64,000 bases of DNA from Acidobacteriota bacterium (GCA_011525365.1 WTGQ01000002.1:62001-126000), one strand, 5' to 3'. Counted from the first letter of the stretch, positions 43,410 through 56,937 are shown. Made by a program: numbers and translations. Notes: generated by a model from the letters alone, not told the origin.

Positions 43410-44029
43410 GGAGGCCGCGTTCGAGTCGTTGGCCCCTGGCCGCGGTCATGCTGCCCGTGTTGCTGGGGCTGCTTGCGGCCTGTGGCGACGGCGACGTGGA
43501 AGGTGACCTCGACGGCGAGGTGGAACTCGTCCCGGAGGGCGAGGACTTCTTCGCGACCCTCTGCTTCCCGGCGGCCGACGGACTGCTTCGTTGCGAGCCG
43601 CGGGCGATCCCGGCCGCCGGCAGCGTCGAGGAGACGGCGGCGGCGATCGTCCAGGCGCTGATCGACGGTCCCGGTCCGGCCCCGGTCGGCGACGACACAA
43701 CGGAACCGGACGATGAACTGCTCCCCGTTCTGCCGTCCGCCGTCGGCCTGCAGGCGTTCGACCTGGTCAACGGCGTCGCCTACGTCGACCTGACCGTCGC
43801 GCGGACCGGCTCCGCGCTGCGCTTCGAGCGGCCGGCGATGGGGTTGCGCGACGAACTGCTCGCCGTCTACGGCCTGGTGAACAGTCTGACCGCGAGCAAC
43901 CTGGGCATCGAGCGCGTCGTGCTGATGTGGAACGGCGAGCAGCGTCTGACCTTCGCCGGCCACGTCGACACAAGCCGGCCGCTGCTGCCCGACCTCGACC
44001 GGAACGCTGAGCCTTCCGCGGACTTCTGA
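43406..44029 (+). CDS. GerMN-domain lipoprotein
   Basis: The 207-residue protein starts with GTG inside a GTGA overlap. A hydrophobic segment leading to LLAAC is a lipobox, so it should be lipid-anchored. The rest fits one GerMN-like domain: LPSAVGLQAFDLVNGVAYVDLTVARTG and ELLAVYGLVNSLTA are the typical blocks. The family is linked to cell-wall functions and sporulation in Gram-positives. Its place between an amidase and murI supports a cell-wall role here. Confidence 0.75.
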   Translation: MRRPRSSRWPLAAVMLPVLLGLLAACGDGDVEGDLDGEVELVPEGEDFFATLCFPAADGLLRCEPRAIPAAGSVEETAAAIVQALIDGPGPAPVGDDTTEPDDELLPVLPSAVGLQAFDLVNGVAYVDLTVARTGSALRFERPAMGLRDELLAVYGLVNSLTASNLGIERVVLMWNGEQRLTFAGHVDTSRPLLPDLDRNAEPSADF

Positions 44030-44032
44030 GCG

Positions 44033-44862
<830 letters not shown>

Positions 44863-44866
<4 letters not shown>

Positions 44867-45699
44867 CGAATCGAGGCGGCGGTTTCAGCCGGAGTGGAGA
44901 CAGGTCGCCTTCCGCCCTGCGCCCGGTGACGATCGAGCTCGACGCGATGAAGTTCGCGGAGGGTTCGGCGCTGATCGAGTGCGGCGACACCCGGGTGCTC
45001 TGCTCCGCCAGCGTGGAGCGGCGGGTGCCGCCCTTCCTGGTCGGCAAGGGGCAGGGTTGGCTGACGGCCGAGTACGCGATGCTGCCGCGGGCGACCCTGA
45101 CCCGTTCGAGGCGGGAGGTGTCGCGCGGGCGGCCTTCGGGGCGCACGGCGGAGATCCAGCGCCTGATCGGTCGTTCGCTCCGGTCGGCGGTCAACCTCCG
45201 GAAGCTCCCTGAAGTCACGATCGCGGTCGACTGCGACGTCATCCAGGCCGACGGCGGCACCCGCACCGCCTCGATCACCGGCGCCTACGTAGCGACCGTC
45301 GCGGCGCTGGCCAGGATGCTGCTCGAGGGCGACCTGAAGAGGTGGCCCATCGTCCATTCGGTGGCCGCGGTCTCGGTAGGGATCTGCCAGGACGAGTTGC
45401 TGCTCGACCTGGAGTACGTCGAGGACCGGGACGCCCAGGTTGACCTGAACGTGGTGGCGACCGGCGAGGGCAGCCTGATCGAGGTCCAGGGCACCGCGGA
45501 GGGCCGCGTGTTCACGCGGCCCGAGTTCGACGGCCTCCTCGACCTGGCGCTGGCCGGGATTGCCGAGCTGACCGAGCTGCAGAAGAGCTGTCTGGCTCCG
45601 CGCCTGGCTGAGATGGAAGAGGCGCTCGAGCGCCGCCGCAGCGGTCCGGCCAAGGCGAAGGACGAAGCCAGTATCTGGGGCCGGCCCCCGCGCTCCTAG
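44863..45699 (+). CDS. rph: Ribonuclease PH
   Basis: The GTG in the GTGA overlap is chosen as start, giving 278 residues. The enzyme trims tRNA 3' ends by phosphorolysis. Motifs: LRPVTIELDAMKFAEGSALIECGDTRVLCSAS in pieces at the N-terminus, EYAMLPRAT, GRTAEIQRLIGRSLR (phosphate-binding arginines), VDCDVIQADGGTRTASITG, and VEVQGTAEG-like EVQGTAEG at the end. The order murI-rph is common in bacteria. Confidence 0.94.
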
Positions 45700-45707
45700 C
45701 CGGCGCC

Positions 45708-47120
45708 TTGGACATCCACCTGATCGCGATCGGCGGCACCGGCATGGCGCCGCTGGCATGCCTGCTCCGGGAACTCGGGCACCAGGTGCGAGGCTCGGAC
45801 GGGCCCCTCTACCCGCCGACCAGCGACATCCTGGCCGACGCGGGAATCGAGCCGCTGGTCGGCTACGACCCGGCCCACCTCGAACCGCGGCCGGACCTCG
45901 TGATCGTCGGCAACGCGGTGCCGCGGACGAACCCGGAGGCGGTGGCGACGGAAGCGCTCGGCCTGCCGCGGCTGTCGATGCCCGAAGCGCTCGACCGCTT
46001 CGTCCTCCGGGACCGCCGGCCGCTGGTCGTCGCCGGCAGTCACGGCAAGACGACGACGACGGCGATGGCGGCCTGGGTCTACTCCCGCGCCGGCGCCGAT
46101 CCCGGCTACCTCATCGGCGGCGCGCCGATCGGTCTGGCCTCGGGGTTCGCCCTCGGCGGCGGCTCTCGCTTCGCGATCGAAGGCGACGAGTACAACGCCT
46201 CCTACTTCGACCGCGGGCCGAAGTTCTGGCACTACCGGCCGGAGACCGTGATCCTGACCAGCCTGGAGCACGATCACGTCGATCTCTATCCCGACTTCGA
46301 CGGGCTGGAGCGGGCCTTCCTCGGCCTCGTCGAGCGTCTGCCGCCGACGGGACTCCTGATCGCCTGCGCGGACTATTCGACGGTGGAGCGACTGCTGCCG
46401 GCGAGCCCGTGCCGGGTCGTGACCTACGGGGCCGGGGCGGGCGACATCCGGCTGGCCGGTCCGGTCGAGAGGGGTGAGCGCGGGATCTCGTTCGAGCTGG
46501 AGGAAGAGGGCCGGCGGCAGCGGGTCGACCTCGGCGTCTGGGGCGAGCACAACGCGCTGAACGCGATGGCGGTGTGGGCGGCGGCTCGCGCCGACGGACT
46601 GGAGCGGGACGCGGTGCTGGACGCGCTCGCCACCTTCCGGGGCGTCAAGCGGCGGCTCGAGGTGATCGGCGAGAAGGCGGGGGTGGTCGTCATCGACGAC
46701 TTCGCCCACCATGCCTCGGAGGTCGCGGCGTCGCTTGCGGCGCTCCGGCAGCGCTTCCCCGGCCGTCGGCTGGTCGCCCTGTTCGAGCCGCGAAGCCTGA
46801 GCGCGGGCAGGCTGCAGTTCGCGGCCGACATGGCGGCGTCGCTGGCTTCGGCCGACCGCGTCTTCCTGGCGCCCGTGTTCCACCGCGAACGGCTGGGCGA
46901 TGAGGGGTTCGACCCGGAGCAGGTGGCCGCGGAGATCGAACGCCTCGGCGCGGCGGCTACCGCCTGCAGTTCGAACGACGAGCTGGCCGAGACCGTGCTC
47001 GCGGAGGCTCGGCCCGGCGATGTCCTGGTCACCATGTCGTCGGGGTCGTTCGACGGCATGCCCCGTCGTCTACAGATGGCTCTCCAGAATCTGCCGGTCG
47101 GAAAGCGCGGGCAGCCTTAG
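45708..47120 (+). CDS. mpl: UDP-N-acetylmuramate:L-Ala-gamma-D-Glu-meso-DAP ligase
   Basis: The 470-residue protein begins at TTG with IHLIAIGGTGMAPLACLLRELGH, which is typical of Mpl rather than MurC. The ATP loop is GSHGKTTTT (about residue 110), the central domain has EGDEYNASYFDRGPKFWHY, and the C-terminal domain has VIDDFAHHASEV and EPRSLSAGR. It recycles cell-wall tripeptide by rejoining it to UDP-MurNAc, implying meso-DAP peptidoglycan and a Gram-negative cell plan. The last 51 bases are antisense to ftcD. Confidence 0.92.
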   Translation: MDIHLIAIGGTGMAPLACLLRELGHQVRGSDGPLYPPTSDILADAGIEPLVGYDPAHLEPRPDLVIVGNAVPRTNPEAVATEALGLPRLSMPEALDRFVLRDRRPLVVAGSHGKTTTTAMAAWVYSRAGADPGYLIGGAPIGLASGFALGGGSRFAIEGDEYNASYFDRGPKFWHYRPETVILTSLEHDHVDLYPDFDGLERAFLGLVERLPPTGLLIACADYSTVERLLPASPCRVVTYGAGAGDIRLAGPVERGERGISFELEEEGRRQRVDLGVWGEHNALNAMAVWAAARADGLERDAVLDALATFRGVKRRLEVIGEKAGVVVIDDFAHHASEVAASLAALRQRFPGRRLVALFEPRSLSAGRLQFAADMAASLASADRVFLAPVFHRERLGDEGFDPEQVAAEIERLGAAATACSSNDELAETVLAEARPGDVLVTMSSGSFDGMPRRLQMALQNLPVGKRGQP

Positions 47121-47951
47121 CGCCTCGGCGCCACCCGCGGGCACGACACGGCGCGGCGCCAGCCCGACGAGTTCCGTCTCGACGACGCGCACACCAACCG
47201 CGGCAGCCAGTTCGTCGGCTCTCCGGACGACGTCAAGCAGCGACGTCCGGTCGCAGTCGGTCAGGTTCACGCTGACCTGGGCCCGCCCGCGACTCTCCAG
47301 GAAGAACCCCAGGGCGCGCACGCCCGGCAAACCGCCGCCGGACTCGCGCAGCGACGCCGCGATCCGTTTCGCCGCGTCGAGCTCGTCGGTGTCGAGCAGC
47401 AGGTTGAAGGCAACGAGCGGCGCCCGCGCCCCGACGCAGACGACACCGCCTGTCGGGTGCGGCCGGCGCGGGCCGCGGTCGGGTAGCCACGCACCGCTCA
47501 CCATCCGTTCGCCGAGCCGCGCGAGACCGCCGCGGCGATGGTCGGCAAGGGCGGCGCGCCCTGGATCGGAGGCGGCCTCGCCGTAGAGGAACACCGGCAG
47601 ATCGAGCGCGGCGAGCGCGTCCGCGGCGCGCAGCGCGGCGTCGACCGCCGCGGGCATCTGCTCGGTCTCCAGGGACACGAATGGCACGACGTCGAGGGCA
47701 CCGAGAAACGGGTGCACGCCTGAGTGCCCGACCACGTCGATGCGCTCGATCGCTACCGCCGCCAACGCCGTCACAGCCCGCACCAGATCGCCGCCCGCGC
47801 CCAGCAACGTCAGCACCGTTCGGTTGTGGTCCGGGTCCGAAGACACGTCGAGCACCCGCACGCCGCGCGTCGAAGCCGCCTCCACGCAGGCGTCGATGAC
47901 GTCGCGACGCCGCCCCTCGCTGATGTTCGGAACGCACTCCAGCCGGACCAT
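47070..47951 (-). CDS. ftcD: Glutamate formimidoyltransferase
   Basis: The 293-residue protein opens with LECVPNISEGRRRDVID, the family signature. DPDHNRTVLTLLG and VVGHSGVHPFLGALDVVPF follow, with the active-site His in DHNR. It moves a formimino group from N-formimino-glutamate to tetrahydrofolate in histidine breakdown. Only the transferase part is present, without the cyclodeaminase domain of the fused animal enzyme. It overlaps the 3' end of mpl by 51 bases on the opposite strand. Confidence 0.9.
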   Translation of the reverse strand: MVRLECVPNISEGRRRDVIDACVEAASTRGVRVLDVSSDPDHNRTVLTLLGAGGDLVRAVTALAAVAIERIDVVGHSGVHPFLGALDVVPFVSLETEQMPAAVDAALRAADALAALDLPVFLYGEAASDPGRAALADHRRGGLARLGERMVSGAWLPDRGPRRPHPTGGVVCVGARAPLVAFNLLLDTDELDAAKRIAASLRESGGGLPGVRALGFFLESRGRAQVSVNLTDCDRTSLLDVVRRADELAAAVGVRVVETELVGLAPRRVVPAGGAEALRLPALSDRQILESHL

Positions 47952-47986
47952 GCGGTCAGGCTAGCGCGCCAGAAAGGTCGCCACAC

Positions 47987-48030
47987 ACTGGGTACGCCGG
48001 CGTCCCCGCCGGCCGCCGCCGGAGGCGGCA
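47987..48030. repeat. Intergenic copy of the palindromic repeat
   Basis: Bases 47987-48012 match 36442-36467 exactly, including hairpin GCCGGCG-TCCC-CGCCGGC. A second hairpin, GCCGCC-GCCGGA-GGCGGC, follows at once. It lies in the 152-base gap between the divergent ftcD and phosphatase genes. Confidence 0.65.
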
Positions 48031-48103
48031 TCGAACCGCGCCGCGCAGCTGCGACCGATGTAGCTTCCGATACGTGCCTTTAGGTGCACAACCCCGAACA
48101 CGC

Positions 48104-48904
48104 ATGATCGAAGGCCGCCACTTCGCGGCGGCCACCACGATCGGCGCGCGCAAGCGCCAGGAAGACGCCTGGAGCATCCACGTCGTGGCCGACGACGGCA
48201 CAGACGAAGAGCTGCTACTCGTGGCGGTTGCCGACGGTTTGGGCGGAATGCCGGCCGGCGACCGGGCGAGCCGGATCACGATCCGTAGCTTCGTCGGCAG
48301 CTACGCGCTGATCCCGGAACCGCCCGTTGAGCGCCTGCGTTTCGCGCTCGCCAACGCGAACGGCGAGGTGGCGCGTGCGATCGAGGCCGATCCGTCCCTT
48401 CGGGGCATGGGCACCACCCTGGTGGCCGCGTTGTTCTTCAGGGACCGTTTCCGCTGGCTCAGCGTCGGCGACTCGTTCATCTTCCACTGGCGCGCCGGCG
48501 ACCTGGAGCGTGTTAACCCGCTCCACACCTACGGCCGTGAACTCGACGCCCGGGCCGCCCGCGGCGAGATCAGCGCGATGCACGCTGCCCTGCATCCGGA
48601 GCGCGCCGCGATCACCAGCGCGGTCATGGGCCTGCCACTCGACGACGTGGCGGAGGGCGCGGTCGACCTCGCCGACGGCGACGTCGTAGTTCTCGCCAGC
48701 GACGGCATCGAGACGCTCTCCGACGAAGAGATCGCCGCGATCTGCGGCGACCACCGGTCAGCGGGAGCGTCGCGGATCGCCGGGACGGTCATCCGGCGGA
48801 TCGAGCAGCGGGCGACTCCCTGGCAGGACAACGCGACGGTCGTCGTCGTGTGCCCGCCTTCGCCACCGGACCAGGGCGAGGGAGCATCCGCTACGGTAGA
48901 TTGA
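48104..48904 (+). CDS. PP2C-family protein serine/threonine phosphatase
   Basis: The ATG at 48104 (MIEGRHFAAATTIGARKRQED) is preferred; a GTG at 48074 would add 10 residues with no conserved content. The 266-residue protein shows the PP2C metal motifs: GARKRQEDAW, VADGLGGMPAGDRAS, LRGMGTTLVAALF, VLASDGIETLSDEE and WQDNATVVVV. It should remove phosphate from Ser/Thr proteins in the cytoplasm. No Hanks-type kinase partner is in the window. Confidence 0.88.
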   Translation: MIEGRHFAAATTIGARKRQEDAWSIHVVADDGTDEELLLVAVADGLGGMPAGDRASRITIRSFVGSYALIPEPPVERLRFALANANGEVARAIEADPSLRGMGTTLVAALFFRDRFRWLSVGDSFIFHWRAGDLERVNPLHTYGRELDARAARGEISAMHAALHPERAAITSAVMGLPLDDVAEGAVDLADGDVVVLASDGIETLSDEEIAAICGDHRSAGASRIAGTVIRRIEQRATPWQDNATVVVVCPPSPPDQGEGASATVD

Positions 48905-48941
48905 CTCGGTCCCGATCCTGATGACAGGGAGGATGCAGCCG

Positions 48942-49775
48942 ATGAAGAGAGCCGTCGTGCATGCCGCGTTCCTGGCAGTTCTGCTGGCGGCGGCGGCCGC
49001 CGCCTTCGAAGCCCAGCCTGCGAGTCAGGAGCGCGCTGCCCTTGAGCCAGGGGACACGTTTTCGGACACCCTGAGTTCAGGCGCGCCGGGACCGGAGATG
49101 ATCGTAGTCCCCGCCGGCACCTTTCGCATGGGGTGCCTCTCGGCCGAAGGGTGCAGTGAGTACGAGCTACCGGTCCGCGAAGTCACGATCGAGCAGCCGT
49201 TCGCGGTTTCGAAGTACGTCGTCACGCTCGAGCAGTTCAACCGCTTCGCGCCAGGTCGAGCTTGGGCCGGCTACAACTTCGAGGGTCCAGGCACGAGCCC
49301 GGCGAGTTGGCTGTCCTGGGCCGATGCCCGCGCCTACACGGAGTGGCTGTCCGAGGAGACGGGTGAGAAGTACCGTCTGTTGAGCGAGGCCGAATGGGAG
49401 TACGTGGTCCGGGCGGGCTCGACGACGCCATACCCGTGGGGCGAGGAGTTCGGCGCCAACCACGCGAACTGCTGGGCTTGTGGCGACGAGTTTCAGTTCA
49501 CCGCGCCGGTCGGCCAGTTCGCGCCGAACGCGTGGGGCCTCTACGACGCGGTCGGCAACGGTTGGGAGTGGGTCGAGGACTGCTGGAACGATAATCACGA
49601 AGGCGCTCCCTCCGACGGAAGCGCCCGGCTGGAAGGCGATTGCTCGTATCGCGTGATCCGCGGCGGCTCATGGCGGGACGGCCCGAGGGAACTGCGCTCC
49701 GCGTTCCGCCGCCCGGTGGAGAAACGCTGGTTCAGTGGCGAGAACTTCCGCGTTGCGCGCGAGCTGGCTCCCTGA
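48942..49775 (+). CDS. Exported SUMF1/FGE-fold protein lacking FGE catalytic cysteines
   Basis: The ATG at 48942 with GGGAGG nine bases upstream gives 277 residues and a signal peptide (AAFLAVLLAAAAAAFEAQ). The FGE-sulfatase fold is clear: MIVVPAGTFRMGC, VTLEQFNRFA, RLLSEAEWEYVVRAG, YPWGEEF, WGLYDAVGNGWEWVEDC and VIRGGSWRDGPRELRSAFR. True formylglycine-generating enzymes carry a Cys pair in the last segment after GGSW; here those positions hold no Cys. It is therefore probably a binding or structural relative, not the maturase for the two sulfatases in this window. Confidence 0.82.
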   Translation: MKRAVVHAAFLAVLLAAAAAAFEAQPASQERAALEPGDTFSDTLSSGAPGPEMIVVPAGTFRMGCLSAEGCSEYELPVREVTIEQPFAVSKYVVTLEQFNRFAPGRAWAGYNFEGPGTSPASWLSWADARAYTEWLSEETGEKYRLLSEAEWEYVVRAGSTTPYPWGEEFGANHANCWACGDEFQFTAPVGQFAPNAWGLYDAVGNGWEWVEDCWNDNHEGAPSDGSARLEGDCSYRVIRGGSWRDGPRELRSAFRRPVEKRWFSGENFRVARELAP

Positions 49776-49820
49776 ACAGGCACGGGGGTTTTCCCGCGTT
49801 TTCCGCGCCCGCAACGGCCG

Positions 49821-49849
49821 TTGACCACCCCTTACAGCCGTGTTACGTT
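49821..49849 (+). promoter_or_regulatory. Probable promoter of the ATP synthase operon
   Basis: TTGACC (49821-49826), a 17-base spacer and TACGTT (49844-49849) lie in the 131-base gap before atpF'. The -35 is one base off consensus and the -10 weaker. Confidence 0.4.
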
Positions 49850-49906
49850 TCCGCCGCTTTCAGGCCCGGGTGAAGGTGCGCCCGGACGACCGCGGGACGA
49901 GTAGCT

Positions 49907-50329
49907 GTGGATTTCGACGCCAGCCTCCTGGTCATCATGGCGATCTTCTGGGCCACCTATGTGGTGGTCCGGTTCTACCTCGTCCGGCCGATCATGCGCA
50001 TGCTCAAGGAGCGCGACAGCGAGATCGTGACGGCGCAGGAGACGTTCGACCGGGCCCAGGCCGAGGTCGAGGCGAGGATCGAGGCGCAGCGCGAGAAGCT
50101 GAAGAAAGCCCGCGCCGAGGCCGCCGCGCACCGCGACCGGATGCGCAAGGAGGCCCAGGAAGCCCGCGAGACGATGGTCGCCGAGGCTCGCCAGGAGGCG
50201 GATGCCGAGCTCCAGCAGGCGATCGCCGCGCTCGACGCCGAGACCGCGGAACAGCGCCGGACGCTCGAAGCACGAGCCGAGCGGCTCGCGGCCGACATGA
50301 CGGCGAAGCTGATGGGAGCCCCTTCATGA
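49907..50329 (+). CDS. ATP synthase F0 subunit b' (atpF'/atpX type)
   Basis: The 140-residue protein starts at GTG. It has one N-terminal membrane helix (ASLLVIMAIFWATYVVVRFYLV) and then a long charged coiled coil rich in Ala, Glu and Arg, the pattern of the peripheral stalk. It differs from the following subunit b, so the enzyme has a b/b' heterodimer as in cyanobacteria and alphaproteobacteria. The stop overlaps atpF as ATGA. No atpB or atpE gene precedes it here. Confidence 0.85.
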   Translation: MDFDASLLVIMAIFWATYVVVRFYLVRPIMRMLKERDSEIVTAQETFDRAQAEVEARIEAQREKLKKARAEAAAHRDRMRKEAQEARETMVAEARQEADAELQQAIAALDAETAEQRRTLEARAERLAADMTAKLMGAPS

Positions 50330-50943
50330 GGCGCTCCGTGACCCTGAAGGTCGCCTCGCTGGCGCTGCTCTGGACGCTGTTCGCCGGCGTCGCCGCAGCG
50401 TTCGGTGCCGAAGTGGGCGAAGCGACTCACTTCCTCGGCCTGCCGCGCTGGGTCTTCTCCTGGTTCAACATGCTCGTCTTCTTCGGCGGTCTCGGCTACC
50501 TGGTCGGGCCGATGGCAATCGCCGCGCTCGAGTCGCGCCGGAACCAGATCCGGGACAGCCTGATGACCGCCCGCCGCCAGCGCGCGGACGCGGAAGAGCT
50601 GCACGCCGGCCTCGACGGTCAGCTCGCCGCCCTGGAGGCGGAGGTCGCCCAGGCCGCCGAGCGCTCCCGGCAGGAGGGCGAACGCGATGCGCGGGAGATC
50701 GCGGCCCTGGCCGAGAGAGAGCGCGAGCGGATGCTGGAGCAGGCCCGCGCCGAGATCAGGAACCGCACGGCGCGCGCCCGGGTCGAGCTGGCGCAGCACG
50801 CGGCCCGGCTCGCCACCGCGCTCGCCGCGGAGCGGCTGGAGCGCGAAGTCGACTCGGCCGCCCGCCGCCGGATCCTCGATCGCGGACTGCTCAGCCTGGA
50901 GAGCCGCGCGGACGACGCCTCGGCCGGAGCCGACGCGCGATGA
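50326..50943 (+). CDS. atpF: ATP synthase F0 subunit b
   Basis: The ATG in the ATGA overlap gives 205 residues. An additional N-terminal hydrophobic segment (VASLALLWTLFAGVAAAFGA), which looks like a cleavable signal, precedes the true membrane helix VFSWFNMLVFFGGLGYLVGP. The rest is a coiled-coil stalk that ties F1 to F0. The signal-like N-terminus is also known from some other long b subunits. The stop overlaps atpH as ATGA. Confidence 0.87.
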   Translation: MRRSVTLKVASLALLWTLFAGVAAAFGAEVGEATHFLGLPRWVFSWFNMLVFFGGLGYLVGPMAIAALESRRNQIRDSLMTARRQRADAEELHAGLDGQLAALEAEVAQAAERSRQEGERDAREIAALAERERERMLEQARAEIRNRTARARVELAQHAARLATALAAERLEREVDSAARRRILDRGLLSLESRADDASAGADAR

Positions 50944-51503
50944 TCTATCGCTACGCGAGGCCCTACGCCCAGGCCCTGATGGGCGCCGCCGGTTCGCTCG
51001 AGGCGGCGCAGGCGCCGCGCGATGAACTGGGCGCCTTCGCGGAGGCGATGCGGACAGTCCCCAGGCTGGGACGCATGGCCTCGAATCCCGGCGTGCCGCC
51101 GGCGACGAAGCGCGCCGTGGTCGACGAGATCGCCGGCATGCAGGGCGCGGGCGCGCTGGCCCAGCGGATGCTGCGGCTGCTGCTCGACAACTACCGGCTG
51201 GTCCACCTGCCGGCGATCCTGGAGGCGATCGACGAGTTGCTCGACCGGGCCCATGGCGTGGTCAGCGCCACGGTGACCGCGGCCGAGGAACTCGACGAGG
51301 AGCAGCGCGCGCGGCTGGAGAAGGCGCTCGAGCAGTTGTCCGGCGCCGAGGTCCGGCTGGAAGCCCGGGTCGACCCGAGCCTGATCGGGGGCTTCGTGGC
51401 CCAGTTCGGGAGTTACCGCTACGACGCGAGCGTTCGCGGCCAGTTGGCCGTGCTGGAATCCAGATTGACCGCCGAGTCGGCGACTGCGGCGGCGGAAGCC
51501 TAG
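50940..51503 (+). CDS. atpH: ATP synthase F1 subunit delta
   Basis: The 187-residue protein joins the top of F1 to the b stalk. The N-terminal helical bundle ([17 protein letters not shown]) and the C-terminal block [26 protein letters not shown] match the OSCP/delta family. It starts in an ATGA overlap with atpF and is followed by a 65-base gap with a hairpin before atpA. Confidence 0.9.
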   Translation: MIYRYARPYAQALMGAAGSLEAAQAPRDELGAFAEAMRTVPRLGRMASNPGVPPATKRAVVDEIAGMQGAGALAQRMLRLLLDNYRLVHLPAILEAIDELLDRAHGVVSATVTAAEELDEEQRARLEKALEQLSGAEVRLEARVDPSLIGGFVAQFGSYRYDASVRGQLAVLESRLTAESATAAAEA

Positions 51504-51521
51504 AAACGACACGACTTGGAG

Positions 51522-51541
51522 ACGCTCCGCAGCCTCGGAGC
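51522..51541 (+). other. Hairpin in the atpH-atpA gap
   Basis: CGCTCCG-CAGCCT-CGGAGCG gives a perfect 7-bp stem with a 6-base loop, 28 bases before the atpA ATG. There is no U-run. It may set relative mRNA stability or translation of atpA, which must be made in three copies per complex. Confidence 0.45.
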
Positions 51542-51568
51542 GCCACCTATCAGGGGAGTGGAACGAAC

Positions 51569-53107
<1,539 letters not shown>

Positions 53108-53142
53108 GGACTCACGGGAAGGTTCCGAGGTAGGCCCGAACG

Positions 53143-55568
<2,426 letters not shown>

Positions 55569-55602
55569 AGGCGCCGAGACGGAACCAGCGGAGCGAACGA
55601 AC

Positions 55603-56007
55603 GTGGCCGGCTTGAACCTCATCCTCGTAACCCACGCCGAGAAGCTGCTCGAGATCGAGTGCTCGGATGTCGGTCTGCCCGGCCGCAAGGGCGACATGGG
55701 CATCCTGCCCGGCCACGCGGCGCTGATCAGCACGCTGCGCCCCGGCGAGCTCAGCTACCAGCCGGCCGACGGCGGCGCGCGGCGCTTCGTCGCCGTGGCG
55801 CCGGGCTTCTGCGAGGTCGCGGACGACACGGTGACGGTGCTGACCGAGACGGCGGAGCCGGCCGAGGACATCGACGCCGCGGCCGCCACAACCGAGCGCG
55901 ACGAGCTGGCGGCGGAGTACGGCCGCGCCAGCTTCGAGGACCAGGCCGGACTCAAGGATCGCGTGGATACCGCGCAGGCGCGGGTCGACGTCGCGGCGCG
56001 GGCCTGA
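55603..56007 (+). CDS. atpC: ATP synthase F1 subunit epsilon
   Basis: The 134-residue protein begins at GTG. The N-terminal beta-sandwich is clear (LNLILVTHAEKLLEIE, GDMGILPGHAALISTLRPGEL). A two-helix C-terminal hairpin follows that in many bacteria inhibits ATP hydrolysis. It is the last gene of the operon; a GC hairpin 26 bases downstream may end transcription. Confidence 0.9.
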   Translation: MAGLNLILVTHAEKLLEIECSDVGLPGRKGDMGILPGHAALISTLRPGELSYQPADGGARRFVAVAPGFCEVADDTVTVLTETAEPAEDIDAAAATTERDELAAEYGRASFEDQAGLKDRVDTAQARVDVAARA

Positions 56008-56032
56008 CGTCAGGGCCGCCGCGGTAAAGGTC

Positions 56033-56049
56033 GCCGGCCTCCGGCCGGC
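56033..56049 (+). terminator. Possible terminator after atpC
   Basis: GCCGGCC-TCC-GGCCGGC is a perfect 7-bp stem, followed after GG by CTGTGTTTCTC, a weak U-rich stretch. It also resembles the dispersed GC hairpins of this window, so it may be a repeat rather than a dedicated terminator. Confidence 0.4.
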
Positions 56050-56065
56050 GGCTGTGTTTCTCGGA

Positions 56066-56222
56066 AGCGGACCAGAAGGTCCGCGCACCCAGAGCACGGC
56101 CTTGCCCAGTGGGCGAGTCTCTACTGCAAACCCACTGCTCGCAGTGACGCCATGTCATCTGCATGTAGAGAAGGCCGCCACACCGCTGCGGTTCTCTGGG
56201 TGCGCGGACCTTCTGGTCCGCT
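56066..56222. repeat. Pair of 29-bp perfect inverted repeats
   Basis: Bases 56066-56094 and 56194-56222 are exact reverse complements. Each arm contains its own hairpin, GCGGACC-AGAA-GGTCCGC and its mirror. The 99 bases between them hold no gene. The layout resembles a miniature inverted-repeat element or a BIME-type pair of REP sequences. No target duplication was found by eye. Confidence 0.65.
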
Positions 56223-56287
56223 TGCCGCCGAAGGCGGCCAGGAAACGCGCCGCAAAGCGGCGACGATCCTCCGCCGCCAACCGCCGA

Positions 56288-56389
56288 CTACCGCAACCTC
56301 CGCTCAATCCGCTCCAGCACAGCCCGGAGCGCCGCCAGTTGACGGGCGATCTCGTACAGGTTGCGCTCGATGCCGCGAGTGTCACTCAT
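56288..56389 (-). CDS. Putative small protein, 33 residues
   Basis: On the minus strand ATG at 56389 has a near-perfect AGGAGG six bases upstream and opens a 33-codon frame ending in TAG. The product starts MSDTRGIERNLYEIARQLAA and continues as an Arg/Leu/Glu-rich amphipathic helix. Its strong ribosome site in an otherwise empty region suggests a real small gene. I do not recognise a family; a coiled-coil partner role is possible. Confidence 0.45.
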   Translation of the reverse strand: MSDTRGIERNLYEIARQLAALRAVLERIERRLR

Positions 56390-56522
56390 GTCTCCCCTCC
56401 TGAGCGCGGGTTCACTCCCGCTCGCCTTGAGGTCAAGCGAATTCCATGCCGGACCAGAGCCCCGCAACCGGACCGGCGACCGCCCCCGGGCGCCGCCCGC
56501 CGCTGCTACACTCCCCTGCTCG

Positions 56523-56614
<92 letters not shown>

Positions 56615-56937
56615 CACGAGAGTTCCAAGCGCCTGGTTCTCCTGGATCAGGACCATAGCCAGCCGTTCTCGACTGGCGCCGCCGACTACGGCTGCCTCCG
56701 GCATGAGCCGCCAGCCTGGGTTCTAGTAGGCAACGACTGACGAGACGCTCGATCGCTCGGCACGCCGCGGTAGTCCGGTCTCGTCCTGCACGGACAACCT
56801 CCCAGGCGGCCGTCGCCTGTCCCTCTAGCTCTGTCACAGGACCCTCGGATCCCGCCCGACGTGTCGTTGGGCGACTCCTGGTGGCGTTCACCGAAAACCG
56901 CGTTCGCAGGCGTCATGCCCCGTGCTACCAACGGCGC
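56615..56937. other. Non-coding stretch downstream of tRNA-Ser
   Basis: These 323 bases show no convincing gene on either strand. A small stem (TCCTG-GAT-CAGGA) lies near 56640. No direct repeat of the tRNA 3' end was seen, so an attachment site is not supported. The promoter of the following TonB receptor is presumably here but is not obvious. Confidence 0.5.

Noticed and set aside
47070..47120. Overlap of mpl and ftcD as evidence that one is false
   Set aside because: Both proteins have full family motifs and normal lengths; convergent 3' overlaps occur several times in this window.
48942..49775. SUMF1-like protein as maturase of the two sulfatases
   Set aside because: The Cys pair after GGSW is missing, and the protein is far from both sulfatase genes.
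56615..56937. Attachment site downstream of tRNA-Ser
   Set aside because: No repeat of the tRNA 3' end and no integrase were found in the window.
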